Numbered from the stretch's first letter, positions 46,477 through 54,561 are shown. The stretch is DNA of 64,000 nucleotides from Sphingobacterium sp. B16(2022) (GCF_012030425.1 NZ_JAAUVN010000002.1:434001-498000); one strand, 5' to 3'. The notes: generated by a model not told the origin, from the sequence alone. A program made the numbers and translations.

Positions 46477-48225
46477 TTATTTGTCCTGGATACAGCGTAC
46501 GGGATAGCCCGCACGTTTAAAATAATTCTGAGTATCCCAAGCACCACCTTCGAATCCTCGGCCATGTATTGCTCTATCATTACCGCCAACTTCAGTATTT
46601 AACCAATAAATAGCGGTTGCTTGTCTAACACGCTGTGATCCGTTAGTTGTTTCTCTATGACCAGCCGCTGGAAAGCTTAATTTAATATCACTGCTCTTTT
46701 TACTGGTCATAATATGTGCTGCAGTAAAGTCCGATAATCCAGCAGAAGTTCCTGTATTAGGAATCCAGTTTCCAATGGAAGTATGGCGAGTATAATTTCC
46801 TAAACGGGTATATTCGACAGGACTAGGCACTCGATCACCCGTACCACATGGGTCTAATGCCGCTTTGACTGGAACAGTTGCTGTACCATTATTCCAGGAA
46901 CCATCAGGAGCAGATGTTGTATTCCATCCAACAATAGCGCCATCACCACTATAAGCGTTTGCCACTGGCAGTTGACGGCCCCATTGATAATAATTACCAT
47001 ATAGTGCCTGTACTGACGGATTGGCATCTGGATTATTTGTTGCTGGATTTACATTTGCTACACCCAGGTTATAGCGATCCCAACGGTATCCACCGATCAC
47101 GGCATAACGCGCATCAGCAGCAGTTACGCTTCTTGTTTCATTAAGCGCATTCACATAACGGTCACTGTTAAAACGCAATTTCATGGTGTACGAATAACCT
47201 GGTTTTAAACCAAGGCCTGCATTTGAAAAATTAAAGTTTACAGCTTGAGCATTGACATCATGACCTATTTTGACTTGACCGCTTGGTATCATTAATGCAA
47301 TTGAAAAAGTGTTTGACTGATTCTGGTTTACGATAAAAGTCCGGGCCGTTGCATTAAGATTTGCAATAGGAGGTATATTCGTCATATCTGTTGCGGCTAC
47401 TGTTGCGCCAGTACTTAGGTCAACAGTGGCATCAGTGAAAGGCGAAACCCATTCCGCTTGAACCGGAACTTCTGAAAGATAACCTCCTTTTAGATAGTTT
47501 GCCGTACCAAATGTGCCAGTAGCATCGCTATTATCGACCAGAAGAGTGACACGGGTAAACAAATGCTTCAATGGTGTCGTCAATGGCGTTGGCGTATTGT
47601 TTCCGAGGATGGTGACATCTTTTTCGATGGCATACATCAAGTCCGCTCCATTCTCCTCGTAGTTTGTAAAACTGAAATAAACCTGACCTGCAGTATAGAG
47701 GTTTGTTGTTGGAGCAGCAACAGGAGGGGTGGTCGTAGAGCCCAATGAATAGATCACAAAGGTATATTTATTGCCTGCGATCAATTTATCTCCAAAAAAT
47801 ACCAGGCTTGCATCTGATGCATCGCCAACTGCTTGGTCAATATAGGTACCGTCTGTTTCATAGACTACTACCCGATACGTTACCGCACCTCTCAATGACA
47901 ACAAAGAAGTGGCGGCCTTTTTATTGGTAGATGCTTTAAGTCCGTTGTTCGTTGCCGTATTTTCTGTAAGCTCTGCTGTAATCGTAAAAGGCCCCGACTG
48001 CACTTCTTGCGTGATCACTAACGGTTCAGTCGCGCTAGCCTTTGCCGTTGCTTTGGCCACAGCTAAATTATCTCCACCGAATTGGGCTTCCGTTAAAGCC
48101 AGTTTTATACCACCTTTATTCGCTTCAAGCGTATTTTCACCTTTCTCCTTACTACAGGAAACGGCAACTGCTAGAAGAACGATCAAGGCTAGTTTTATCT
48201 TTATAATCTGATACATTGTTTTCAT
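46477..48225 (-). CDS. Fimbrillin-like lipoprotein with FISUMP-like C-terminal domain
   Basis: I set the start at ATG 48225, which gives a lipoprotein signal (IIKIKLALIVLLAVAVSCSK) and about 582 residues. An earlier in-frame start at 48336 would overlap the upstream peptide region. The N-terminal two thirds follow the Mfa/FimA-type fimbrillin pattern (YRVVVYETDGTYIDQAV, GNKYTFVIYSLGSTTT, ADLMYAIEKDVTIL). The C-terminal part (GYRWDRYNLGVANV... VPSPVEYTRLGNYT... FPAAGHRET... YPVRCIQDK) is Fib_succ_major-like. Likely a surface fimbrial component. It follows the 64-residue peptide gene by 28 bp, in one operon. Confidence 0.8.
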   Translation of the reverse strand: MKTMYQIIKIKLALIVLLAVAVSCSKEKGENTLEANKGGIKLALTEAQFGGDNLAVAKATAKASATEPLVITQEVQSGPFTITAELTENTATNNGLKASTNKKAATSLLSLRGAVTYRVVVYETDGTYIDQAVGDASDASLVFFGDKLIAGNKYTFVIYSLGSTTTPPVAAPTTNLYTAGQVYFSFTNYEENGADLMYAIEKDVTILGNNTPTPLTTPLKHLFTRVTLLVDNSDATGTFGTANYLKGGYLSEVPVQAEWVSPFTDATVDLSTGATVAATDMTNIPPIANLNATARTFIVNQNQSNTFSIALMIPSGQVKIGHDVNAQAVNFNFSNAGLGLKPGYSYTMKLRFNSDRYVNALNETRSVTAADARYAVIGGYRWDRYNLGVANVNPATNNPDANPSVQALYGNYYQWGRQLPVANAYSGDGAIVGWNTTSAPDGSWNNGTATVPVKAALDPCGTGDRVPSPVEYTRLGNYTRHTSIGNWIPNTGTSAGLSDFTAAHIMTSKKSSDIKLSFPAAGHRETTNGSQRVRQATAIYWLNTEVGGNDRAIHGRGFEGGAWDTQNYFKRAGYPVRCIQDK

Positions 48226-48253
48226 AATTGTTATAAATAATTTTTGATTGGTA

Positions 48254-48448
48254 TTAGTTCCACCATTCACCGCCATTCGGATCCTGGGTTTCCGTTCCGC
48301 CATTGTTCCAGTCAGTTTCGTTAACTCCAGTTCCACCTCCAGGTTGACCTGATCCAGCCGACCCTGCAGCTACACCATGTTCCATTTCTACCTGTAACTG
48401 TTCGATTACGGGTTTCACGTAAATGTTTTTTTCAGTTCTCTTTTTCAT
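48254..48448 (-). CDS. VEME-motif short peptide (64 aa)
   Basis: Starting at ATG 48448, the peptide begins MKKRTEKNIYVKPVIEQL. It then has VEMEHGVAAGSAGSGQPGGG and a Gly/Trp/acid-rich tail ending NGGEWWN. It shares the pattern Y-x-x-P-x-I-(4)-VEME-x-G-(I/V)-AA-(G/A)-S with two other short genes in this island (50634 and 52152). There is no signal peptide. Similar short proteins accompany fimbrillin genes in Bacteroidota as I recall, but I know no assigned function. It is followed by the FISUMP-type lipoprotein in one operon. Confidence 0.7.
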   Translation of the reverse strand: MKKRTEKNIYVKPVIEQLQVEMEHGVAAGSAGSGQPGGGTGVNETDWNNGGTETQDPNGGEWWN

Positions 48449-48731
48449 GTTTAATATTTTATTTGGTTTATATTTTAAGATCTGCCACATCAGATACGGC
48501 GCCCAGCATGGCATCAAAGCAGTTATATCACCTTGATAAATATCCTGTATTAGCTCAGGTTTCAATTGCGTGTATTTTTATGGCGATCTAAAAGTTAATT
48601 TCTCTTCATTTAAATAATTAATGATATCGGTAATTTTCCGCTATCTGCTTATATGGTCTTAATACATCAAAACTCGTTGTATTCTGTACTTCAAAGGTAA
48701 TACGGATAAAGAAAAATATAGCATAATGCAC

Positions 48732-48750
48732 ATATCACATTAATATCACA
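48732..48750 (-). promoter_or_regulatory. Tandem TGTGATA operator for peptide/FISUMP operon
   Basis: On the minus strand TGTGATAT occurs at 48750 and again 11 bp later at 48739, separated by TAA. TTACCTTTG (48700-48692), containing a full TACCTTTG -7 element, follows 50 bp from the first half-site. Confidence 0.75.
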
Positions 48751-48928
48751 TCCCTATCTCAGTTATTTAACTAATTGAAATACAGGTTATTGTGTTGATT
48801 TGATAAAACTATTAAGAAAAATACTGTCCCTAATTTCCATAGTTTATCTTGTACTTTATCTTTTACATCTTTTTATGATAATACTTTTCTTTAATATGGT
48901 TTGTATTTTGTTAATAGTCATATTAATG

Positions 48929-48947
48929 TGTGATATCTTTGTGATAT
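48929..48947 (+). promoter_or_regulatory. Tandem TGTGATA operator for fimbrillin/peptide operon
   Basis: TGTGATAT at 48929 and TGTGATAT at 48940 are 11 bp apart. CAACATTTG, a -7-like element, begins at 48979, 50 bp from the first half-site and about 48 bp before the ATG at 49035. Confidence 0.75.
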
Positions 48948-49034
48948 AAGCTTGTTGTTTCCTTTTGAGAAATTATTACAACATTTGCAACGAATTAATT
49001 AAAATGTTTATTAATCATCAAAAAAATTAGAAAA

Positions 49035-50594
49035 ATGATTTTAAAATCACAGACAAAAATAAGCTGGAAGGCATTGGTTCTATCAGCTTTGGTGTGTGGA
49101 TCGTTGTATTCCTGTAAGGAAAGCAAAGACAGTGTAGCGGCCAGTGGTAAAGCTAGCGTCAGCATTCATTTACTTGGCGTAGAAAACCCGGTTGTTACAA
49201 GTAAGAAAGCAAGCAATGGGGGAAGCATTGGGAATACAGCCCAAACTCAGGTAATTCCGTTGACAAGCTCAAGTTCTTTTGAAGCAACGTTGACAAGCAA
49301 GTCCTCCGAGGCTAGTAACCTGTTGCGGTCCTCGTCGGGAAACCGTGCCGCAGTTTCCGAAGAGAGAACACCCTTAGCAGCTAATGTCAAGTACAAGATC
49401 GTGGTGTATAATGCAGATGGGGATTATGTAACAGAAAAGATCTACACAAATTCTGTTGACAATAATAGTGAAATCACATTGGATGCTGAAAAGACCTATA
49501 CTTTTGTAGCCTATTCAATCAATAGTACGGCAACAGTTCCAGGGGTGACTGCACAGAACGAACTCGCTAATGCCAGCCTGGATAACATCAGTGCAGATCT
49601 GATGTACTTTAAGAAAGATTTAACAGTTCATTCAGGTGAGAATAATCTTGATGTAGTACTGAAACATCAGTATAGTGAGGTAACAACCAATTTAAGTATG
49701 GCAACTGAAATGACTGGAGCAATAACAAGCTTGGTTACGCCAACGATAGACCCTACGCATCCGAGTGCAAGTTTAAAATTAGCAGATGGAACGATATCCT
49801 ATAATGGCAGTACTACAACCACTGCTGTACAATTTCCAGCTTTGGGAGCGGGCTTACGGACTGTATCGAGTATCCCTACACTGTTAATTCACCCTGGCGC
49901 TAACAATGGAGTATTTAGTTTTGGATCAATAACTATTGATGGAGAGACAAGATCTAATGTAGGCGTTGCTGGGTTACAGATTATACCAGGTCAACGTTAT
50001 AACTTAAACCTAAACTTCAAAACTTGTACAGAGTCAGTGACAGGAGGTGCGGATCTAAACTGGGATTATCCTGCTTCTGGATCAGGTGCCAATGTCAATG
50101 GTACATTTGTTCCTAACGGAAACTTAGTTACACAGACATTGACAGCACCAGGTGCTGATTATGGATTTGTGTTTGATATTCTTCAGTTAGACAATTCCTT
50201 TAATATGGAGGTTAATGGTATCAAGCTGTCCACACAAGAAATTCAATTTGAATCTGGTATTGCCATTGCGCAAAAAAATGTGAGATATGTAGATGGAAGT
50301 GTTTATGGCGGAAACAATGTGGAAGGCGGTACAATCCAACAAATTTATGATATGGTAGGTACAGTAGCGCAGCCGCTTATTAGAGTTGTTATTAGTCGTA
50401 CCGGTGAGGTTACTATGTATGGTAGCAAGACCTCAGGAGGTGCACTATATCCACTTGAACTGACACAAGGTTCATTTAATACGGTGCCATGGAGTACCAC
50501 TTCCAACACTGTAAAAATCACACAGGTAGTACAGGGTAAGACGATGATGGTTGGGTCAGGTAGTGGCAGAAAGAAAACTGCTTGTACCCTGTAG
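49035..50594 (+). CDS. Fimbrillin-family lipoprotein
   Basis: The 519-residue protein has a lipoprotein signal (ALVLSALVCGSLYSCKESK, cysteine near residue 27). Its N-terminal half parallels the paralogue at 46477 (YKIVVYNADGDYVTEKIYT, KTYTFVAYSINSTATVPG, ISADLMYFKKDLTVHSGENNLDVVLKH). It ends ...MMVGSGSGRKKTACTL instead of a FISUMP-like domain. A role as a fimbrial subunit or tip/anchor protein is inferred from family resemblance. The 51-residue VEME peptide gene follows 39 bp downstream. Confidence 0.78.
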   Translation: MILKSQTKISWKALVLSALVCGSLYSCKESKDSVAASGKASVSIHLLGVENPVVTSKKASNGGSIGNTAQTQVIPLTSSSSFEATLTSKSSEASNLLRSSSGNRAAVSEERTPLAANVKYKIVVYNADGDYVTEKIYTNSVDNNSEITLDAEKTYTFVAYSINSTATVPGVTAQNELANASLDNISADLMYFKKDLTVHSGENNLDVVLKHQYSEVTTNLSMATEMTGAITSLVTPTIDPTHPSASLKLADGTISYNGSTTTTAVQFPALGAGLRTVSSIPTLLIHPGANNGVFSFGSITIDGETRSNVGVAGLQIIPGQRYNLNLNFKTCTESVTGGADLNWDYPASGSGANVNGTFVPNGNLVTQTLTAPGADYGFVFDILQLDNSFNMEVNGIKLSTQEIQFESGIAIAQKNVRYVDGSVYGGNNVEGGTIQQIYDMVGTVAQPLIRVVISRTGEVTMYGSKTSGGALYPLELTQGSFNTVPWSTTSNTVKITQVVQGKTMMVGSGSGRKKTACTL

Positions 50595-50633
50595 GTAGAA
50601 TCACAAAATGTTAACTTTTTTTAAAATCATATT

Positions 50634-50789
50634 ATGAATACTAATGAGCCCAAGAGAATCTATTTAAGTCCACGAATCGAATTGATGACAGTGGAAATGG
50701 AACAAGGTATTGCAGCTGCATCTGTTAGCTCCGACGTGCAACAATCATGGGATAATGCTGATGATGATAATCGTACCATCGACTGGTAA
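50634..50789 (+). CDS. VEME-motif short peptide (51 aa)
   Basis: ATG 50634 opens a peptide beginning MNTNEPKRIYLSPRIELM, followed by TVEMEQGIAAASVSSDV and an acidic tail ending ADDDNRTIDW. It shares the VEMExG(I/V)AA core with the genes at 48254 and 52152, and its last ten residues recur in the relic at 28560. There is no signal peptide and no cysteine. It is the second gene of the fimbrillin operon and is closed by a strong terminator. Function unknown. Confidence 0.7.
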   Translation: MNTNEPKRIYLSPRIELMTVEMEQGIAAASVSSDVQQSWDNADDDNRTIDW

Positions 50790-50826
50790 TTTATCCGAAC
50801 TAATTATTGTTTAATTCATCTTAATT

Positions 50827-50863
50827 GCTCGACAGGTTTTAATAATTCCTGTCGAGCTTTTTT
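50827..50863 (+). terminator. Terminator of fimbrillin/peptide operon
   Basis: A perfect 10-bp stem (GCTCGACAGG, 50827-50836, with 50848-50857) is followed by TTTTTTATG. Confidence 0.85.
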
Positions 50864-50947
50864 ATGAGATAGACTAAAGATTTTAAACTGGGTACAGGAA
50901 CAAATTCAGTTCAAATAGACTTCGAAAAGTCCTTAATCAGGGAAAAT

Positions 50948-50993
50948 AAAGTTCTTCTTTCATAAGAAGGACTTTCTTTTTTAGGGGGGGGGG
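50948..50993 (+). terminator. Second terminator, ending in T6 then a G10 run
   Basis: A 12-bp stem with one G.U pair (AAAGTTCTTCTT, 50948-50959, with 50964-50975) is followed by CTTTTTTA and directly by ten consecutive G's (50984-50993), an unusual tract for this AT-rich sequence. The remaining stretch to 51378 holds the tandem operator at 51074 and no gene. Confidence 0.6.
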
Positions 50994-51073
50994 CGGACGT
51001 TTCCTGAATTCTTATATATAAGTTATTCGTGTTTTTGTGATGTTAAATAGCTTTTTATCAGCTTTTTATAAAG

Positions 51074-51092
51074 TGTGATATGAATGTGAAAG
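51074..51092 (+). promoter_or_regulatory. Tandem TGTGATA operator for the stand-alone regulator
   Basis: TGTGATAT at 51074 and TGTGAAAG at 51085 are 11 bp apart. AAATATTTG begins at 51123, 49 bp on. The following gene is the 116-residue regulator at 51379, leaving a leader of about 240 nt. Flanks resemble the relic at 28507-28580. Confidence 0.7.
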
Positions 51093-51378
51093 GCGGTTTT
51101 TTTTGATTCATTCTTTTAATGTAAATATTTGTCAAACAGAATAAGGTAAGACATTCAGTCCAGGAATTGCGGGCTATAATGAATTATCGCTCGAACCTAA
51201 TTTGTGTGAAGGTCCGTGCTAATATAGTTGGATTTAGTCTATGGGTATCAATTTCGAGCTGTCGATTTTAATTGCTATTTCCTCTAAAAAATAAGCAAAA
51301 TTGGCAACTACTGGTTGAAGGAATTTATCTCCAAGGACGGTAATATGGAAATGAAAATTTACTAAATAATGATATATA

Positions 51379-51729
51379 ATGGAAAGGAATAACTTCAATA
51401 ATTTAATTGCTTTAGCGAAAAATAATAGCGCTGAATTTTTGACGCTGTTCAGCGAAATCTATCCCGATTTTGTTGTCTCGTTAAAGACAATAAATCCGAA
51501 AATCCGTAGTAGTGAATTAGAATTTTGTGCCCTGACCTTTTTGAATTTCTCGACCAAAAATATCGCTCAATATACTTTTGTTACGATACGTGCCGTACAG
51601 GTACGTAAAAATAGATTGCGCAAAAAGTTAAATATCGCTTCCGATATTGATTTTAATTGTTGGATGCGCGAGCAGATCCAGCGAACTCCAATGACTGAAC
51701 AAGAGCAAATAGCTATTGAGACTGTTTAG
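51379..51729 (+). CDS. Stand-alone LuxR-like DNA-binding protein (116 aa)
   Basis: The protein consists only of a domain nearly the same as the C-terminus of the TPR regulator at 52445: both share EFLTLF(S/T)E(I/L)YP(D/E)F, SELEFCA or TELEFCA, FLNFSTKNIA, YTFVT(I/V)RAVQVRKNRLRKK and DFN(C/S)WMR. The region YTFVT-IRAVQVRKNRLRKKL is the predicted recognition part of a LuxR-type helix-turn-helix. The TPR and membrane parts are absent, so it cannot sense the same input. It could be a soluble competitor or constitutive activator at the shared operator. Confidence 0.8.
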   Translation: MERNNFNNLIALAKNNSAEFLTLFSEIYPDFVVSLKTINPKIRSSELEFCALTFLNFSTKNIAQYTFVTIRAVQVRKNRLRKKLNIASDIDFNCWMREQIQRTPMTEQEQIAIETV

Positions 51730-51963
51730 CAATGTGGTAAGTATTAGACTTTCCTACTTCAACTTTGAATTGTTCAGTAATATTTAAAGAAAATTTTAAG
51801 AGAAGATTATTTGTTTGCTAGAACAGTATTTCAACCTCTACATTGAAATTTAGTGGTAGACATAAAAGGAGAAAGTGTTAATATAATTTGAAAACAAAAA
51901 GTTTTTCACTATTTCTATTTTATTTTGATCCATTTCAAGTTAATAAATGATGCTTAGTTTTTA

Positions 51964-51982
51964 TGTGATATCTATGTGATAG
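51964..51982 (+). promoter_or_regulatory. Tandem TGTGATA operator for the third peptide gene
   Basis: TGTGATAT at 51964 and TGTGATAG at 51975 are 11 bp apart. TAATCTTTG begins at 52014, 50 bp on, about 130 bp before the peptide ATG at 52152. The rest of 51730-52151 shows no gene. Confidence 0.75.
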
Positions 51983-52151
51983 GTCATTTTTCATCAATTG
52001 TATTTCAAAATCCTAATCTTTGTTCCAAATAATTAATTTGATTTTGCTATTGCTTAAGGCTGTGCAAATCGAAGGTTTAATAAATGATCAATCTAAAACA
52101 ATAAGCTGTCAGAAAGATTTACGCCTAATAAAAGCTAACAAATAAATAGTC

Positions 52152-52307
52152 ATGGAAACAAAAGATCAAAAGAAAAAGGAAAGTTATATTCCTCCGATTT
52201 TGAGTATTACAATCGTAGAAATGGAGCTGGGAGTTGCTGCTGGTTCTGCACAGGTTTCCCAGGGAGGATCGCCATTGGAGGATGATTATCTGAAGTTAGA
52301 GGAGTAG
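52152..52307 (+). CDS. VEME-motif short peptide (51 aa)
   Basis: The peptide begins METKDQKKKESYIPPILSI, followed by TIVEMELGVAAGSAQVSQ and a tail rich in acids (EDDYLKLEE). It has the Y-x-x-P-x-I...VEMExGVAAGS pattern of the two other island peptides but no Trp-rich end. It lacks a signal peptide. The TPR regulator gene follows 138 bp downstream with no terminator between, so both may share the operator at 51964. Confidence 0.7.
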   Translation: METKDQKKKESYIPPILSITIVEMELGVAAGSAQVSQGGSPLEDDYLKLEE

Positions 52308-52444
52308 ACAATTCGGGATGAAAAATGTATTATGGAGATATTTTTATATCTGTTTAGTGATTTAAAATTCTTAGATTAGCAAACTCAATTTTTTAAGGCT
52401 GACGGGAGCTTTAAACTGTTGTGATTCATAACTATCTATAACAA

Positions 52445-53932
52445 TTGATGACCTACCTAATGAGAAAAAAACTTCTTTTTTTTATTTTATTATTATTTAC
52501 GGTTAAAGCAATCGCTGGCGATGACAAGAAGCAAGAGGTTGATTCGATTTTGAGTAAAGCAAAAGAACTGAATGCCGCGGCTAAAACGTCGTTGCAGTGG
52601 GAATCTGCTATGAAAGCCCTGGATTTGGCTAATGAGAATAAATACGATGAAGGAATAGCGAAAGCACATTTTTGGGTTGCAGATGCACTTTTGAATATCG
52701 GGCTATATAAAGAAGCATTTAAGCATCTTGAGGGGGTGCAGACAACAAACTATTTTAAGGACGAGATTGAAATGCAAGCTGAAATCCATCGGCTGAAGGG
52801 TAAGGGATATTTAAAGCTTAAGTTATTCCAGCAAGGTATCCAAGAGTTTCATTTACAGTTAGCAGATGCTAAGGCGCTAAAGGGCGATTCTCAGAAAAAA
52901 TCTTATCTCAAGGCTTTTGGAAATTTAACTACGGTTTTTGACGTATTGGCCAAACCTGATTCCGTGTTTAGATATATTCAACTTCGATTGGACTGTTTGC
53001 AGGGGCTTGATGAAAAGGAAAATGTATTACTTTATATAGGGGTATACGATGATTTAGGAGATTTTTATACAAAAAAAGGGGATTTTGCGAAAGCAGAGCT
53101 TAATCTCAAAAAGTCGCTTGCATTAATTGAGAAATATAATGCACCGGTATTTTATAATACCTATACATTCTTAGGCAATTTAGAACAAGGGAAAGGTAAT
53201 TATAAGAAGGCGTTAACCCTTTTTGAAGTGGGCCTGGCAAATATGGAAAAAGTCGGACTCTGGGATGCGGTTGCTCGAAAATGTAAATTTTTAGCCTATT
53301 ACTGTCGATATTACAAGTTGAGTGGAAAGTGGACAGCGGATGAATATGACATGGCTTATACGTGGGGTAAAGATTCACTCGACAATAAAAATAAAGAGGT
53401 AATGGATGCTGTAATGAGTCAGCTCGTGAAAGCGAAAGAAAAGGAATCTGCCGCAAAGGTGTCAAAATCAGTTACCATTTCAATAATTGCTTTGGTAGTG
53501 CTCATTATCGCGGTGACTTTTTTTGTACGGCGCTCTAGGCATAATCGTAAGATTTTGGGACAGAAAGAAGACGCTTTACAAGAGACAGAAACAATCAACA
53601 AGGAACTGACAGAGCAGATCGGAGAAAATAAATTCAATAATCTGAATGAACTAGCCAAAAGTAATAATCCGGAGTTTCTGACTTTATTTACTGAATTGTA
53701 TCCGGAGTTTATACAGGCGTTGAAATCACTTGATTCAAATCTTAGAAGCACCGAGCTAGAGTTTTGCGCGATGGCCTTTCTTAACTTTTCAACAAAAAAT
53801 ATTGCAGAATATACGTTTGTGACAGTTAGAGCAGTACAGGTTCGGAAGAACAGATTGCGTAAAAAATTTGAAATCCCTTCGGATGCGGATTTTAATAGCT
53901 GGATGCGCGGACTTGCGGAAAAGGTATATTAA
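52445..53932 (+). CDS. Membrane-anchored TPR regulator with LuxR-like C-terminal domain
   Basis: The 495-residue protein has an N-terminal signal/membrane segment (KKLLFFILLLFTVKAIAG), tetratricopeptide repeats over about 35-335 (for example GDFYTKKGDFAKAELNLKKSLALI and 'LGNLEQGKGNYKKALTLFEVGL'), and a transmembrane helix (TISIIALVVLIIAVTFFV, about 344-362). A charged coiled coil and a C-terminal DNA-binding domain shared with the 51379 protein follow. The layout is that of a one-component sensor: periplasmic TPR input, cytoplasmic DNA-binding output. It is the best candidate to bind the tandem TGTGATA operators. The start could be at 52460 (MRKKLLF). Confidence 0.82.
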   Translation: MMTYLMRKKLLFFILLLFTVKAIAGDDKKQEVDSILSKAKELNAAAKTSLQWESAMKALDLANENKYDEGIAKAHFWVADALLNIGLYKEAFKHLEGVQTTNYFKDEIEMQAEIHRLKGKGYLKLKLFQQGIQEFHLQLADAKALKGDSQKKSYLKAFGNLTTVFDVLAKPDSVFRYIQLRLDCLQGLDEKENVLLYIGVYDDLGDFYTKKGDFAKAELNLKKSLALIEKYNAPVFYNTYTFLGNLEQGKGNYKKALTLFEVGLANMEKVGLWDAVARKCKFLAYYCRYYKLSGKWTADEYDMAYTWGKDSLDNKNKEVMDAVMSQLVKAKEKESAAKVSKSVTISIIALVVLIIAVTFFVRRSRHNRKILGQKEDALQETETINKELTEQIGENKFNNLNELAKSNNPEFLTLFTELYPEFIQALKSLDSNLRSTELEFCAMAFLNFSTKNIAEYTFVTVRAVQVRKNRLRKKFEIPSDADFNSWMRGLAEKVY

Positions 53933-53978
53933 GAACGCAGGTCAGTCGATCAGGCATCTTATCAACCATTTATATTTC

Positions 53979-54108
53979 TATCCAATCTGTTTCAATAGAT
54001 GGAAAACCACTTGAAACCAGTTATATCACGCATCGGCAATTGATGTCGGGTGCGACGTTGGTATTCGAAATGGGGAACAAACCAGGAGCAGTATGGTATA
54101 AGAAATAA
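53979..54108 (+). repeat. Right copy of 130-bp direct repeat: orphan end of a GH92 gene
   Basis: The segment reproduces the last 43 codons of the GH92 gene (three substitutions, giving Q-to-R and P-to-A changes) and ends at the same TAA. Sequence on either side is unrelated to GH92, so it is a dead fragment rather than a gene. Confidence 0.9.
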
Positions 54109-54132
54109 GCTGTTGCAGAAGCACTGTTTTAA

Positions 54133-54179
54133 TTTAAAAGCCTTGCAAAAAGTTAATAGCTTTTTGCAAGGCTTTTAAA
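54133..54179. terminator. Bidirectional terminator
   Basis: A 20-bp perfect stem (arms 54133-54152 and 54160-54179, core AAAAGCCTTGCAAAAAG) with a 7-nt loop. It serves the plus-strand regulator side and the convergent NTF2-like gene ending at 54193. Confidence 0.85.
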
Positions 54180-54192
54180 TGGTACAGCTCCT

Positions 54193-54561
54193 TTAAACAT
54201 GAACAATCCTTCCACTTCCTCCAACTACTTTTATTCCAGTAGGGAATGTTTTCCAGAAACGGATGTAATGAAACTTGCTTTCAAAGTCTTCACCACTGTA
54301 ATTTCCTTTTAATTCCATGGTCAACGAAATAACTGCTGTATCATCTATGATGTTTAGATGTTCAACGTGAGGAATAAGCTTATGAATCTTTAAATTACCA
54401 TCACGGTAACTCTGTAAATCCATTTCCTTTGTGATGACGTCTCCACTTGGAAGCACAAAAAGCAGATCATCGTGCAACAGTTCTTCAAGTACGTTTATAT
54501 TACTTTCCTTGATCGCTTCATAAAGCCTATTTTCCTGATCTAAAATTTCTGTTTCTGTCAT
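54193..54561 (-). CDS. NTF2-like (DUF4440/SnoaL) protein
   Basis: The 122-residue protein has the NTF2-like fold pattern: helix-rich start (ILDQENRLYEAIKESNINVLEELLHDDLLFVLPSGDVITK), then strands ending with 'KFHYIRFWKTFPTGIKVVGGSGRIV'. Family members range from small enzymes to orphan binding domains. It follows the IlvN-like gene on the same strand after 128 bp without a clear terminator and may be part of that transcript. Confidence 0.75.
   Translation of the reverse strand: MTETEILDQENRLYEAIKESNINVLEELLHDDLLFVLPSGDVITKEMDLQSYRDGNLKIHKLIPHVEHLNIIDDTAVISLTMELKGNYSGEDFESKFHYIRFWKTFPTGIKVVGGSGRIVHV

Larger units (their letters stand above)
48449..49034. promoter_or_regulatory. Divergent regulatory region of the fimbrillin island
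   Basis: The 586-bp gap has no gene. It holds two tandem-operator promoters, one facing each way (48732-48750 minus, 48929-48947 plus), whose operators are about 180 bp apart. The minus-strand message has a leader of roughly 240 nt, the plus-strand one about 40 nt. Confidence 0.7.

Noticed and set aside
48226..48336. N-terminal extension of the FISUMP lipoprotein from 48336
   Set aside because: It overlaps the 64-residue peptide gene and precedes the lipoprotein signal; ATG 48225 is the better start.
48449..48565. 39-residue extension of the 64-residue VEME peptide
   Set aside because: The extension does not resemble the other two peptides, whereas the start at 48448 aligns with them.
46217..54108. 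Classical integrative element with integrase and att sites
   Set aside because: The flanking repeats fit, but there is no integrase, transposase or mobilisation gene inside, and no terminal inverted repeats were seen.
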